The position numbers were made by a program, and so were the translations under genes. Shown piece after piece: positions 24,621-33,403 of a DNA stretch of 64,000 nt (positions within the stretch are counted from its first letter, which is position 1; each line of letters opens with the position of its first letter). The notes below the pieces were generated by a model. The model saw nothing but the letters and a program-made list of their open reading frames with translations. It searched no databases and was not told the DNA's origin. The stretch is from positions 375,893-439,892 of the forward strand of contig SJCO01000001.1 of the NCBI GenBank assembly GCA_005217565.1, written 5' to 3'. Origin of the DNA: Puteibacter caeruleilacunae (GTDB lineage: Bacteria; Bacteroidota; Bacteroidia; Bacteroidales; Prolixibacteraceae).

Positions 24621-25649
24621 TCAAAGTAGTGTTGTGTGGTAAAATTGTGATAGTTTCTCAACAGCCTGATCAACATATTGCGTCTTGTCGTACAGGTCAA
24701 AGTGGTGTGCACCCGTTATTTCAAAGAGTTCTTTTTTCCCAAGTGCTTTGGCAATTGTTTTTTTACTGTAATATGCCGTGAGTGCTTTACTGCCAACAAT
24801 TGCTAATATAGGTTTGCCACGCATTAGTTTTATATGATCACTGGGATTCACGAAATAGCGTGTGTCGAGAGAAATTGCTGCACGTTTGGGATTATATGTT
24901 TTGAATGCTCCTCCTCTTTGGGGATTATGGTAATATTCGGCAGCTCGTTCCCAAAATTGTCCCATTTTTGATCCTTTAGGAGGAATAGCATCGATATATA
25001 TAACTTCTCCAGTTTCAAAATATTTCTGTCGTGCTTTTGCTGCCAGGGTCATTTGTTGTTGAAACTGCTTGATTCCATCGCCTGATAATTGGTACATATA
25101 TTGCGTCCCCCCACTTTGTCCGTAGTCGGTAAAGTCGATAAAACCACTTACGGTTGCAATTGCTTTTACTCTTGCATCAAAGCACGCAGTCTCAATGGCA
25201 TATCCAGCACCAGAGCAGATGCCAAGCTCTGCTATTTTCTCTGGATTAACTCCAGGTACTGTTCCCATAAAAGAAAGAGCATTTTTAATATCTTCTACTT
25301 TCATGGGGCCATTTTCCATACAACGAGGAACACCTTCACTTTCCCCAAATGTTCGATGATCAAAAGCAAGTGTGATAAAACCTTTTTGGGCCAGTCGTTC
25401 GGCATAGATGCCTGCTGTTTGCTCTTTAATACCACTGGCAGGAGTGATCACCACGATAGCTGGTAGTGAAGCTCCTTTGTCATAATCAGGAGGAAGAAAC
25501 AAATTAGCAGAAATGCTCTGTTCTTCACTTTTAAAGCTAACTTTATTTTTTCCAGCCTTTAAATTGTTTAGCGTATTTCCTTGGGCACTAAAGGTTACTG
25601 CAATAAACCATATAGCCACAAGTATTGATAACCTGTTTAATGTTTGCAT
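24621..25649 (-). CDS. secreted alpha/beta-hydrolase with Cys nucleophile elbow
   Basis: This 342-aa protein has an N-terminal signal peptide and an alpha/beta-hydrolase fold of the dienelactone-hydrolase/YcjY group. VVITPASGIKEQTAGIYAERLAQKGFITLAFDHRTFGES splits into the usual oxyanion and first-helix region. The nucleophile elbow reads Gly-Ile-Cys-Ser-Gly-Ala-Gly, so the nucleophile is probably the cysteine, as in dienelactone hydrolase. A C-terminal GAHHFDLYD supplies the histidine. The substrate is unknown. The gene stands alone; an FNR-like box and a -7 element lie upstream with class-II spacing. Confidence 0.83.
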   Translation of the reverse strand: MQTLNRLSILVAIWFIAVTFSAQGNTLNNLKAGKNKVSFKSEEQSISANLFLPPDYDKGASLPAIVVITPASGIKEQTAGIYAERLAQKGFITLAFDHRTFGESEGVPRCMENGPMKVEDIKNALSFMGTVPGVNPEKIAELGICSGAGYAIETACFDARVKAIATVSGFIDFTDYGQSGGTQYMYQLSGDGIKQFQQQMTLAAKARQKYFETGEVIYIDAIPPKGSKMGQFWERAAEYYHNPQRGGAFKTYNPKRAAISLDTRYFVNPSDHIKLMRGKPILAIVGSKALTAYYSKKTIAKALGKKELFEITGAHHFDLYDKTQYVDQAVEKLSQFYHTTLL

Positions 25650-25673
25650 AATACTAGATGATTGATTCGTAAG

Positions 25674-25718
25674 TAAAATTAGGGATCCTTAGCCTGTAAA
25701 TTTTTGACTTAGATCAAA
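25674..25718 (-). promoter_or_regulatory. FNR-like box 2 and -7 element, hydrolase promoter
   Basis: Box TTTGACTTAGATCAAA (25703-25718) and, on the minus strand, TAATTTTA (25674-25681, TAnnTTTA) have centres exactly 33 bp apart. That puts the box near -41 and transcription start about 20 nt before the ATG. Confidence 0.65.
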
Positions 25719-25724
25719 AAGGAT

Positions 25725-25907
25725 TCAAACGCCTGCCATGATTGTTGCCGCAGCAATAATTAACCAGATGCAGGTAACGAACCAGTACAAGACTGGTTCA
25801 TATTTTCGGTATATAGCTCTATGGCTCCAGGTGACGCCTGAAAAGATGTCAAATATTACCCATATGAGTAATAGTAAACCTATGATAAACCAGATAAACG
25901 TTACCAT
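25725..25907 (-). CDS. 60-aa two-helix membrane protein
   Basis: This short protein has two clear membrane helices (about residues 4-24 and 40-58) joined by a charged loop (SHRAIYRKYEP). I do not recognise a family; it resembles the small inner-membrane proteins that accompany enzymes in Bacteroidota. It lies 33 bp after the radical SAM gene on the same strand and is probably cotranscribed. The reading frame on the opposite strand is low-quality, which favours this one. Confidence 0.6.
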   Translation of the reverse strand: MVTFIWFIIGLLLLIWVIFDIFSGVTWSHRAIYRKYEPVLYWFVTCIWLIIAAATIMAGV

Positions 25908-25940
25908 TTTAGCTTATTTAAGTGTTGCGATGTATGTTAA

Positions 25941-27152
25941 TTATGAGATCATGTACTTGATCTTCTCCCAGAAACTTGCATTCTTCTCCCAGAACCACCA
26001 TAAACCTTCTTCCAGATCTTTGGGTTCCATTAACTTGGGCTGAAATACCACATAGCCGCCTTCATATTTCGACCAATCTTTGGTCAGGATTCTTCCTTCT
26101 TTATCAAGTTTTTCAAATGTTCCTGAGCCTGGGAAAGGTATCACAAGGTGTGGATATACCTGGTCTACTTTGATTTTTTTTACAAAGTCGAGTGTTTCCT
26201 GAAAGATATGTTCGTCGTGCGCATCAAATCCGAATAGAAAATCTCCTACAACATCAATACCATATCGTTTAATAATTTTCACGTATTCTTTGATCTGATC
26301 GGGTTTAACAAAAGCTTTGCCTTGATCTTTTAAAGCTTTTTCAGATGGAGTTTCAATACCAAACAGTAATGCCTTAACCCCAGCATTTTGGGCTGCTTCG
26401 AGTAACTCGGTATCCTTTGCTACAAGAATGGTGGTTTCTCCGTAAAAGTTCATCTTAAGTGGCGCTATGGCTTTAAATAATTCCAAAGCATAGGCCCGGT
26501 CATAAGTGAGGTTGTCAGAATGAAGTTCTACCCAATCTACACCGATTGATTTTAGATGTTTGAGCTCTTCAACAATATTCTCAATTGGTCGAGTCTGATA
26601 CTTTTTAAAGAACTTGTGGACCAGGCAAAATTCACATTTAAAAGGACATCCTCTTGATACTACCACCGACCATGTATAATTGTATACAGCCGGATCAATG
26701 ATATCAGTGGGGTATGGATTTAAGCCTGCAAGATCAAATGGTGTTGTACGTTGATAACGTGGTTTTAAGGTATTGTTTTGCCAGTCTTCCAGTAATTCCT
26801 CCCAAATTTCTTCCACCTCACCAATAAGCAATGTATCGGCATATTCTTCAGCCTCCTTCTGTACAAAGCGGGTGTGAAGTCCGCCCAATACAATGTTCTT
26901 TCCTTTTTTGTGAAATTCTTCTGCTATTTCATAGGCACGATAGGCATCTGGAGTAGACATGAATATAGCTACCAAGTCGGCATCAGAATTAAAATTGGTA
27001 TCCATGCCAATTGTTTCATCGGTCATTTCAACATCGATGTACGATGGAGTTGCTGCTGCCGCAGAAAAAATATTCTGAGGAGGTCCTCCTGTCTCTGCTT
27101 TATATTTTGAGTATTCTGAGCCTGCTGAGGCTTTGATTAAATATACCTTCAT
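25941..27152 (-). CDS. B12-binding-type radical SAM protein
   Basis: This 403-aa protein combines an N-terminal Rossmann-like cobalamin-binding-type domain (about 1-130) with a radical SAM TIM barrel (about 158-370). The 4Fe-4S motif is Cys169-xxx-Cys173-xx-Cys176 in SRGCPFKCEFC. LHSDNLTYD, FYGETTILV and LLFGIETPSEKAL are typical Elp3/MiaB-like barrel segments. The cobalamin domain lacks the DxHxxG motif that binds the lower ligand face, as in many B12-domain radical SAM proteins. The substrate is unknown. Two possible promoters lie upstream: an FNR-box unit at 27363-27407 and a separate -7 element at 27246. Confidence 0.87.
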   Translation of the reverse strand: MKVYLIKASAGSEYSKYKAETGGPPQNIFSAAAATPSYIDVEMTDETIGMDTNFNSDADLVAIFMSTPDAYRAYEIAEEFHKKGKNIVLGGLHTRFVQKEAEEYADTLLIGEVEEIWEELLEDWQNNTLKPRYQRTTPFDLAGLNPYPTDIIDPAVYNYTWSVVVSRGCPFKCEFCLVHKFFKKYQTRPIENIVEELKHLKSIGVDWVELHSDNLTYDRAYALELFKAIAPLKMNFYGETTILVAKDTELLEAAQNAGVKALLFGIETPSEKALKDQGKAFVKPDQIKEYVKIIKRYGIDVVGDFLFGFDAHDEHIFQETLDFVKKIKVDQVYPHLVIPFPGSGTFEKLDKEGRILTKDWSKYEGGYVVFQPKLMEPKDLEEGLWWFWEKNASFWEKIKYMIS

Positions 27153-27183
27153 GCTTTAAAGATTAAATGATTATTAGACCTTA

Positions 27184-27220
27184 TGATTCTTTGATGGCAA
27201 ATTGATGCTTTAAAGAATCA
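27184..27220 (-). other. 9-bp inverted repeat in the radical SAM leader
   Basis: TGATTCTTT (27184-27192) and AAAGAATCA (27212-27220) form a perfect inverted repeat with a 19-nt spacer, 32 bp upstream of the start codon. It would be in the transcript from either promoter. Confidence 0.5.
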
Positions 27221-27245
27221 AATCTTCAAGTCATGGAATTAAGTG

Positions 27246-27253
27246 CAAAGATA
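27246..27253 (-). promoter_or_regulatory. second -7 element of the radical SAM gene
   Basis: On the minus strand this reads TATCTTTG, a perfect TAnnTTTG. It gives a leader of about 90 nt. No clear -33 TTTG was found. Confidence 0.4.
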
Positions 27254-27362
27254 TAAATGCTGCTTGATCTGGTATGGTTACTTTGCGACTTAACTCCTTA
27301 GACTTGAGTCTTTATTATTTCAGCGAAAGATCAACTGAGCCTTCTCTGAATTAATGACATTA

Positions 27363-27407
27363 CAAAGATCGCTTGAATGAATGATAGTTTCTTTGATGTA
27401 GATCAAA
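27363..27407 (-). promoter_or_regulatory. FNR-like box 3 and -7 element
   Basis: Box TTTGATGTAGATCAAA (27392-27407) has perfect TTGAT/ATCAA half-sites. On the minus strand GATCTTTG (27363-27370) has its centre exactly 33 bp away. The unit sits 9 bp beyond the stop of the polyferredoxin gene and points at the radical SAM gene. Confidence 0.65.
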
Positions 27408-27415
27408 AAGAACTC

Positions 27416-29002
27416 TTAAAATGGAAAATCTTCTTCAGGATTTACCGGTTCCAGCTTTTTCACTGTTGGTTTATCTGCTACTTGATGTATCGGATTTCCT
27501 TCTACAAAGATGGCTTTCTCAGGAGTAACGGGACAAGCGTATTCACATGCTCCACATCCGATGCAAATATTTTCATCAACCACCGGCACAAATAGTCCGT
27601 TTTCAATCTCCATATTTACTGCTTTAGTAGGACAGTGTTCAGAGCATGCACCACAGTCTGTACCATCAGTAATTACAACGCATTTTTCTCTGACAAAATG
27701 AGCAATACCAATCTGAAGTGTCTTTTTCTCTTCCTGGGTGACAGATATTAGTGCGCCATTCGGACAAATATCACTACATCTTGTACATTCCAGATTACAA
27801 TAACCTTGTTCATTGGTGAGGTGTGGAAGAAGTATTCCTTCTGTTCCATATTCCAATAGAGAAGGCTTTATTGCATTCGAAGGACAAGCATTAACGCATA
27901 AATAGCACGCTGTACATGTTTCTTTAAAATGATGATGATTTAACGAGCCAGGCGGACTGACAGGTATGGTTCTATTTTTGAATTTTTTATCTGTATGATT
28001 TTTCCCTGAACTATATCTTCTTGATTTCGCAAGCGAAGCCAGTGGTAGTGCCAAGAGTGATCTGCGCTGTAGTCTAATCTTTTCTACTTGTTGAGGAACA
28101 GCTTGTTGCTGTTTTGAAGATTGTTTCCCAAAAGGAGTCAGTCGGATTGATAATGCATTGGTAGGGCATTTCATATCCAGACAATTCAGGCACATTACAC
28201 ACCTTGAATGATCAACCTTTTTATCCTTTGCCGAAATACAACCGGCTTTGCAAATGCGTTCACACTTACCGCATGAGATACATTTTTCCTTATTAATCAC
28301 TACTTTGAATAAGCTAGCCCTTGACAGTAAGCCCAGATAGGTGCCCACTGGACAAACATGGGTGCAGAATAACCTTCCTTTTTTTAGCGTCATCAGTAAC
28401 AAAATAGCAAAGAATACCAGCACAAAAAACGATACTGGAAGGTTGGCCCAGTTAATATCTATTGGGTGTAGAGTATAATTATCCAAATGAATTAATCCGT
28501 CGTATAGCAGGTTGTTTAGCGCAATGACAGTAGGTTTGAAAAGAATGGTGAAGATTCTTCCAAAGTTACTATATGGATCAAGGACCAATAGTAGTAGTAC
28601 ATTTCCGAGGAATAATCCGATTACAACAATTACCAGTAAGGAAAACGGAATTATTCTTACGGGTTTTAGAAACTTGAATGCGATCTTTTTTTTTGATGAT
28701 TTATTGAACTTTTGCCTTATCCGGATGATCAAATCCATCAAAATCCCTAAAGGACATAAGGTAGAGCAATAAACTCGTCCCATGATTAGAGTAAGCAGCG
28801 ATATAATCAGAAAACCGGAGAAAAGAATGCCCCCGGCTTTTAAGGCATTAAAAACCGAGGGAACAATCTGTACTGACAGAATCATCCTAAAAAATTGCTG
28901 AGGAATCAGATGATATATGTCTGAAAAGAGTAATGCTATGAGTGTAATAAATCCGGTGGCAACAGCCACTCGAAACCGTTTAAGAATTTGAAAAATTCTC
29001 AT
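27416..29002 (-). CDS. NapH/NapG-like membrane polyferredoxin fusion
   Basis: This 528-aa protein starts with a NapH-like membrane half (four to five helices, residues 15-225, with the two CxxxCP motifs CSTLCPLG and CTHVCPVG). At least six 4Fe-4S ferredoxin motifs follow (CISCGKCERIC, CVMCLNCLDMKCP, CTACYLCVNACP, CNLECTRCSDICP, CGACSEHCP, CIGCGACEYACP). Between cluster pairs 2 and 3 (about 310-330) lies QRRSLLALPLASLA, a twin-arginine-like hydrophobic stretch, as if a Tat-exported NapG-type ferredoxin were fused behind NapH. It probably moves electrons between the quinone pool and a soluble or exported partner; the partner is unknown. It starts 3 bp after the DUF362 gene. Confidence 0.85.
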   Translation of the reverse strand: MRIFQILKRFRVAVATGFITLIALLFSDIYHLIPQQFFRMILSVQIVPSVFNALKAGGILFSGFLIISLLTLIMGRVYCSTLCPLGILMDLIIRIRQKFNKSSKKKIAFKFLKPVRIIPFSLLVIVVIGLFLGNVLLLLVLDPYSNFGRIFTILFKPTVIALNNLLYDGLIHLDNYTLHPIDINWANLPVSFFVLVFFAILLLMTLKKGRLFCTHVCPVGTYLGLLSRASLFKVVINKEKCISCGKCERICKAGCISAKDKKVDHSRCVMCLNCLDMKCPTNALSIRLTPFGKQSSKQQQAVPQQVEKIRLQRRSLLALPLASLAKSRRYSSGKNHTDKKFKNRTIPVSPPGSLNHHHFKETCTACYLCVNACPSNAIKPSLLEYGTEGILLPHLTNEQGYCNLECTRCSDICPNGALISVTQEEKKTLQIGIAHFVREKCVVITDGTDCGACSEHCPTKAVNMEIENGLFVPVVDENICIGCGACEYACPVTPEKAIFVEGNPIHQVADKPTVKKLEPVNPEEDFPF

Positions 29003-29005
29003 ATC

Positions 29006-29938
29006 TTATATTTTAATCTTTTGAATTTTCAATGTGGATAGATCGTTAGTCCCGATATTTAATCCTTCGGAGAGTCGGATATAACCAACATCCATAGGAT
29101 TCATCCCGAACATCTTAGATGCAGCTACATCTAAAGCCAGAGGATCAGCGCCCAACAGGAGTGCCTTTTGAAGAAGGACATCATCTGTAGATACTCCCAT
29201 TGGTCCATTGCGCTTCATCATTCTGTAGCCATCTATAATTGTAAGATCAGCTTTTATGTATGTCGAAAAATCTGCGATGCATTGATGTAAATCGTTCTTG
29301 TGCCACCATTGCCGGTCCCACACTATACCCATTAAATTTTTCATTCCTAACGATAGTTTTGTACTCACATGGTGCTTTAATACAGGAACATTGATTAATA
29401 CATCGGTACTTAGAATGAGGTCGTGTACCTTAACCGTTTTTAGTCGTTTGGCCATTGGAATTTTCACAGTTTTATAGTCACGTTCATTATTTCCTGGGAC
29501 CATTTTTCCCCCTCCGTCTTTTGTCGCTTGTTGAATGCCAGAGTTCTTATAACACTTGGTCCATACATCTGCAGTATGATCCATAACGAAAACCTCTTTA
29601 GCATTGGCCTTCAGACATGCTCTAACAATAGCCTCTACCAACTCTGGGTTTGTATTAGCCGCTCTGTCCGGAGTCACATTCCATCCTATGTTCGGTTTTA
29701 CTACAACCGTTTGCCCCGCTCTAACTACACGATGAATTCCTCCCCACGCTTCTATCGCTTTGTTAAACATGACTCCGGGCTCTCCTCCTCTGATAGCAAC
29801 CAGATCAGGCAGCTCATTATTGCTCCCCGCTGCCATCACTGGATTGCATTTCCCAAGACCTATTACCGCTCCTCCAATTGCTCCGGCAATAGATGTTTTT
29901 ATAATAAAATCTCTTCTTGATATGTTGTTTTTAGGCAT
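29006..29938 (-). CDS. DUF362 protein with Tat signal
   Basis: This 310-aa protein belongs to DUF362, often found fused or next to ferredoxins. It has a Tat signal (SRRDFIIKT then a hydrophobic stretch to about residue 30). Family segments are VVVKPNIGWN, EVFVMDHTADVW, DVLINVPVLKHHVSTKLSLGMKNLMGI and LTIIDGYRMMKRNGPMG. The ATG at 29938 is used instead of a TTG two codons upstream. It is 3 bp from the polyferredoxin gene and probably forms an exported electron-transfer complex with it. The catalytic role of DUF362 is not established. Confidence 0.87.
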   Translation of the reverse strand: MPKNNISRRDFIIKTSIAGAIGGAVIGLGKCNPVMAAGSNNELPDLVAIRGGEPGVMFNKAIEAWGGIHRVVRAGQTVVVKPNIGWNVTPDRAANTNPELVEAIVRACLKANAKEVFVMDHTADVWTKCYKNSGIQQATKDGGGKMVPGNNERDYKTVKIPMAKRLKTVKVHDLILSTDVLINVPVLKHHVSTKLSLGMKNLMGIVWDRQWWHKNDLHQCIADFSTYIKADLTIIDGYRMMKRNGPMGVSTDDVLLQKALLLGADPLALDVAASKMFGMNPMDVGYIRLSEGLNIGTNDLSTLKIQKIKI

Positions 29939-30035
29939 GGTCAATGATTTGAAAATGATGATCTAACAGCATGTGTATTGCTGACCATCTTAATAACTAA
30001 TCTATGATTTTAAGGTGTGTTTTTCGAAAAATTCC

Positions 30036-30818
30036 TTAAAACCCAAATTCTTCCTTCTTATGATTATTGGTTGTTGGTTTTATTGTATTGTAATCAGTTA
30101 GGTCCAAATCAAACGGGCCATATTCCTGGCTCTGTGCCTCTTCTTTTACCAGGAAGTAGTTATCTGCAGGTCCTTTGGCAAACCAAAGCTTCCCTTTTAT
30201 AAGACCATAGTCGAACTTTACAATTGAACATTCAAACTTCTGACCAGCCAACTCAATCGTCTCCTTGTCTTGTAGAGTAAGCTTATTGTTTCTCAACTCC
30301 ATGCCATACAGATCATACATTTTTCTTATTTGCATCTTTTTAGAAAGATTTAGTTCATCAATATTGAAGAATACAATGTAGGCGTCAATCTCTTTTAACT
30401 TTTTTTGATCCCATACCTGAAAAGATGATTCTCCAGGTAGCTTACCTGACACCAATAGATTCTCTCCATCTTTTTCAGCAGTAACAACTGTCACTGAATC
30501 ATTGGTGTTGTATTCGCCTTTGAAATAATTCATCTCTCCATCAATGATGGTGAACTCTTCTGTGCTGATGTCTTTGTGTGTCTCTCCATTTTCCATAGGA
30601 TAGCTCATGTTGGTTACTACCTTTTCTTCCATTACTGTTGAACCATCCAACTTGTAGGTCATTCTACTGGTAACCGAATTGGAGATGATTTCTCCCATTA
30701 CTGTCATCACATGTGTTGTATTAAGAAATGTAGTGTCTTGTTGTTGTGCTTTAGTCTGTGTAAATGATAACAGGTTTACAAGAATAATTATAACGCTAAC
30801 AGATGTTATGTGTTTCAT
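30036..30818 (-). CDS. secreted protein of unknown function
   Basis: This 260-aa protein has a signal peptide (residues 1-24, cut after TKAQ) and no membrane segment afterwards. The body is beta-rich (repeated threonine/valine strands such as HVMTVMGEIISNSVTSRMTY) and resembles periplasmic lipoprotein-carrier-like or DUF4412-like proteins, but I cannot name a family. It is followed after about 97 bp by DUF362 and the polyferredoxin gene and is probably the first gene of that unit. FNR-like box 4 lies upstream. Confidence 0.75.
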   Translation of the reverse strand: MKHITSVSVIIILVNLLSFTQTKAQQQDTTFLNTTHVMTVMGEIISNSVTSRMTYKLDGSTVMEEKVVTNMSYPMENGETHKDISTEEFTIIDGEMNYFKGEYNTNDSVTVVTAEKDGENLLVSGKLPGESSFQVWDQKKLKEIDAYIVFFNIDELNLSKKMQIRKMYDLYGMELRNNKLTLQDKETIELAGQKFECSIVKFDYGLIKGKLWFAKGPADNYFLVKEEAQSQEYGPFDLDLTDYNTIKPTTNNHKKEEFGF

Positions 30819-30844
30819 GACTTTGAGTGTTTTAGTTTGTATTA

Positions 30845-30889
30845 CAAATATCAGAGTCTTTGGTAAGATGATTTTTGACCTAGATCAAA
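30845..30889 (-). promoter_or_regulatory. FNR-like box 4 and -7 element
   Basis: Box TTTGACCTAGATCAAA (30874-30889) and minus-strand GATATTTG (30845-30852) have centres exactly 33 bp apart. The start codon of the secreted protein is about 27 nt beyond the -7 element. Confidence 0.65.
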
Positions 30890-30953
30890 AACGAAACGAT
30901 AAAGTGTTTAAATTTTGTTTTTAGAATGATTAGGATAAAATCTAGACAGGTTC

Positions 30954-33287
30954 TTAGTTGATATAAAAGTTGAATGACACTTTCATATATCGCGAGTCTA
31001 GCTTCCATGTCGATTGAGAATCAAATCCCGGACCAATGATCTTATAATTCTCCTTACCTCCACTGTTTAAGGCATCGTTCAGACTAATACCTATTGTTCC
31101 AAGCCCCTTTAGTGTTTTTCGCTCTACACCAATATTTATTACATTATATGGATTGCGTGTGTAAAACATACCTGTGGTTTTACCATAATATTGGGCCTGT
31201 ACTTGCAGGGTATATTTTCGGCAGCAGGTGATAAAGTTATTCCATTTTAGTTGCCACATATTGCCTTGTTTGTGATAGTGTGTTAGCTGATCATGTGGAC
31301 TGGCATATTTGCTATGGATATAACTTGCACCAACTGTTGATTCCCAACAACCGAGAGGTTTAACCTTCCCGTTCATCTCCAATCCAACATCCTTTCCCGA
31401 AGAATGGTTGATATACGAGGTGAATAATACTCCGCCAGGTCTTAACTCTGTTCTTTGTTGAATAAGCTGATCGGTTTTGCGACCAAAGAGAGTAACGTTT
31501 AACTTGTTGTTACCTTGTAATCGGTTATAACTAAGCTCAACTGTATGAATAAACTCTGGTTTCAAATGGGGATTTCCCTGGTAAATGTGCGAAGGATTTG
31601 CATAGTCAGCTATCGGATCAATCTCTTCTGCCTCTGGTCTGCGAATACGTTTTGAATATGACAGACTTACATTGCTGTTTACGTTCGTATTGCTAATTTG
31701 ATAATTAACAATGATGTTGGGATATAACTTAGTATATTCCTGATTGATTTTATTGTTCCTTTTTCTTTCAAGTGTCTTGCTTTTATAGTATTCTGGTCGT
31801 GCACCAATTCCACAGGTTAGTTTTCCGAACTTGTGTTTATACATGGCATATACTGCTTGTTTTTGCTGGTTATAGTCCCAATAGCGACTGTCGCTATATG
31901 AACCGTTACCATCTTGAGTGGCACGGTAATCCACCAATTCCGAATTTGCTCCCATCTCTATTGTTCCTTTTGCTGATGTCTTAAGCTGATAATCGAACGA
32001 TGCTTCACCGATAGTATAATTTGATTTTGAAATAATATCACCGATGGATGGATTTTTAAAATAAGTGCCCCGCTCTGTAATTGTTCTTTTACTGTTTTGT
32101 TTGCCTCGTGAAACATGAATAAGTACCGTCATCTTTTGATCATCTGCTGGTTTACTTTCAATACGTGTGGAGAGATCAAGGAAGCGTATTTGATCGCGGT
32201 TTTTATTGTTGACTATTCCGTTTAGTTTTTCTCCTGATTTTGTCGCAAATACATTATCAAGATTATATTCCCAATTCTCTTTGTATCTATTGTAGGTAAG
32301 CTCAGTATTCAATGTTGTTTTATTGGAGATGTCATAATCTATACCTCCTAATATGAGATGTCCCAGGTCTTTGTAATTTCCTTTACCATCATCAAGGATA
32401 TTTACAATACTGCTATTGGTTGATGTGATATTTCGTTTACCTTTATTTGAGAAATTATACTTATCGATGTATGCGCCATAGGTTAGGTATGTATTTAGTT
32501 TATCTTTCGCATAATTAAGATTGAATCCTCCATTTCCCTTAAAAGGAGTAGTTCCAGCTTCTATGTTGATACCATAGTGAAAGCCATCGTTGGCATTCTT
32601 CTTTAGGACGATGTTTATTGCTCCACCCGAACTTTCAGGATCTTCCCGGACTGAAGCATTAGTAACTACTTCAATTTTTTCAACTGTTGAGGCTGGAAGT
32701 TGTTTTAAAAGTATTGCTGGATCGATACCATAGGTCATCTCCTTTCCATTAATAAGTACCTTTATATTTTGATTTCCTCTGATACTAATGTCTCCACGTG
32801 GTGTGACTTCAACAGAGGGAACAATTTTAAGAATCTGACTGATGTTTCCTCCTCCTCCGGCGATTTCACGACCCACATTTAAGATCTGTTTTCCAGGCTT
32901 GTTCTCAATAAAGCTTCTGTTGGCAGTAATGTTCACCTCTGCAACTTCGATTGTTACTGGAGAAAGTTCAATTGTTCCTAATTCAAGCTTATTATTTTCT
33001 TTTATTTCCAACATTGGAATTGTTTTGCTATTGAATCCCAGTACACTGATGGTAAGATTATATGTATTAGGGCTGGCACTAATTTTAAAGTTTCCATCGA
33101 TATCGGTAGTTCCTCCGGTTATTACCCTTCGCATTGGAAGTTTCTCCAAAGCTATATTGGCAAATGGTATCGCTTCTTTACTATCCTGATCAATCAGCCG
33201 ACCTGATATTTCCTGGGCATGAACAAAAGGCAAAAGCCATAGGATGATCAGAAAAGTTAGTAAAATATACTTGATGTTTGTGTTCAT
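30954..33287 (-). CDS. TonB-dependent outer-membrane receptor with carboxypeptidase-like domain
   Basis: This 777-aa protein has a signal peptide (1-24), a carboxypeptidase-regulatory-like domain (about 25-115: ISGRLIDQDSKEAIPFANIAL), a plug (about 115-230: ISQILKIVPSVEVTPRGDISIRGNQ, split as usual) and a beta-barrel of the outer-membrane beta-barrel 3 type. It lacks the SusC-specific VGYGTQ signature and no SusD follows, so it is more likely a receptor for a small ligand such as a metal chelate or peptide than a glycan importer. It is divergent from a small barrel gene, with two FNR-like boxes between them. Confidence 0.87.
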   Translation of the reverse strand: MNTNIKYILLTFLIILWLLPFVHAQEISGRLIDQDSKEAIPFANIALEKLPMRRVITGGTTDIDGNFKISASPNTYNLTISVLGFNSKTIPMLEIKENNKLELGTIELSPVTIEVAEVNITANRSFIENKPGKQILNVGREIAGGGGNISQILKIVPSVEVTPRGDISIRGNQNIKVLINGKEMTYGIDPAILLKQLPASTVEKIEVVTNASVREDPESSGGAINIVLKKNANDGFHYGINIEAGTTPFKGNGGFNLNYAKDKLNTYLTYGAYIDKYNFSNKGKRNITSTNSSIVNILDDGKGNYKDLGHLILGGIDYDISNKTTLNTELTYNRYKENWEYNLDNVFATKSGEKLNGIVNNKNRDQIRFLDLSTRIESKPADDQKMTVLIHVSRGKQNSKRTITERGTYFKNPSIGDIISKSNYTIGEASFDYQLKTSAKGTIEMGANSELVDYRATQDGNGSYSDSRYWDYNQQKQAVYAMYKHKFGKLTCGIGARPEYYKSKTLERKRNNKINQEYTKLYPNIIVNYQISNTNVNSNVSLSYSKRIRRPEAEEIDPIADYANPSHIYQGNPHLKPEFIHTVELSYNRLQGNNKLNVTLFGRKTDQLIQQRTELRPGGVLFTSYINHSSGKDVGLEMNGKVKPLGCWESTVGASYIHSKYASPHDQLTHYHKQGNMWQLKWNNFITCCRKYTLQVQAQYYGKTTGMFYTRNPYNVINIGVERKTLKGLGTIGISLNDALNSGGKENYKIIGPGFDSQSTWKLDSRYMKVSFNFYIN

Positions 33288-33318
33288 AATTACTGATTTT
33301 GAGATGATTTTATGAGTG

Positions 33319-33363
33319 TAAAGGACGGAGTATCAAGAGGGAATAAATTTGACCTAGATCAAA
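33319..33363 (-). promoter_or_regulatory. FNR-like box 5 and -7 element, receptor promoter
   Basis: Box TTTGACCTAGATCAAA (33348-33363) and minus-strand GTCCTTTA (33319-33326) have centres exactly 33 bp apart. The -7 element keeps only TTTA of the consensus. Confidence 0.55.
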
Positions 33364-33403
33364 AAGTCAATTTCAGCGAGAGAAAATTTAATTGGATGTT
33401 GTT

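Noticed and set aside
25941-27152. Radical SAM protein as the sulfatase maturase (anSME)
   Set aside because: It has a B12-type N-terminal domain and no SPASM-type cysteine region, so it is not an anSME.
30954-33287. TonB receptor as a second SusC
   Set aside because: The VGYGTQ signature and a SusD partner are absent, and the size of 777 aa is too small.
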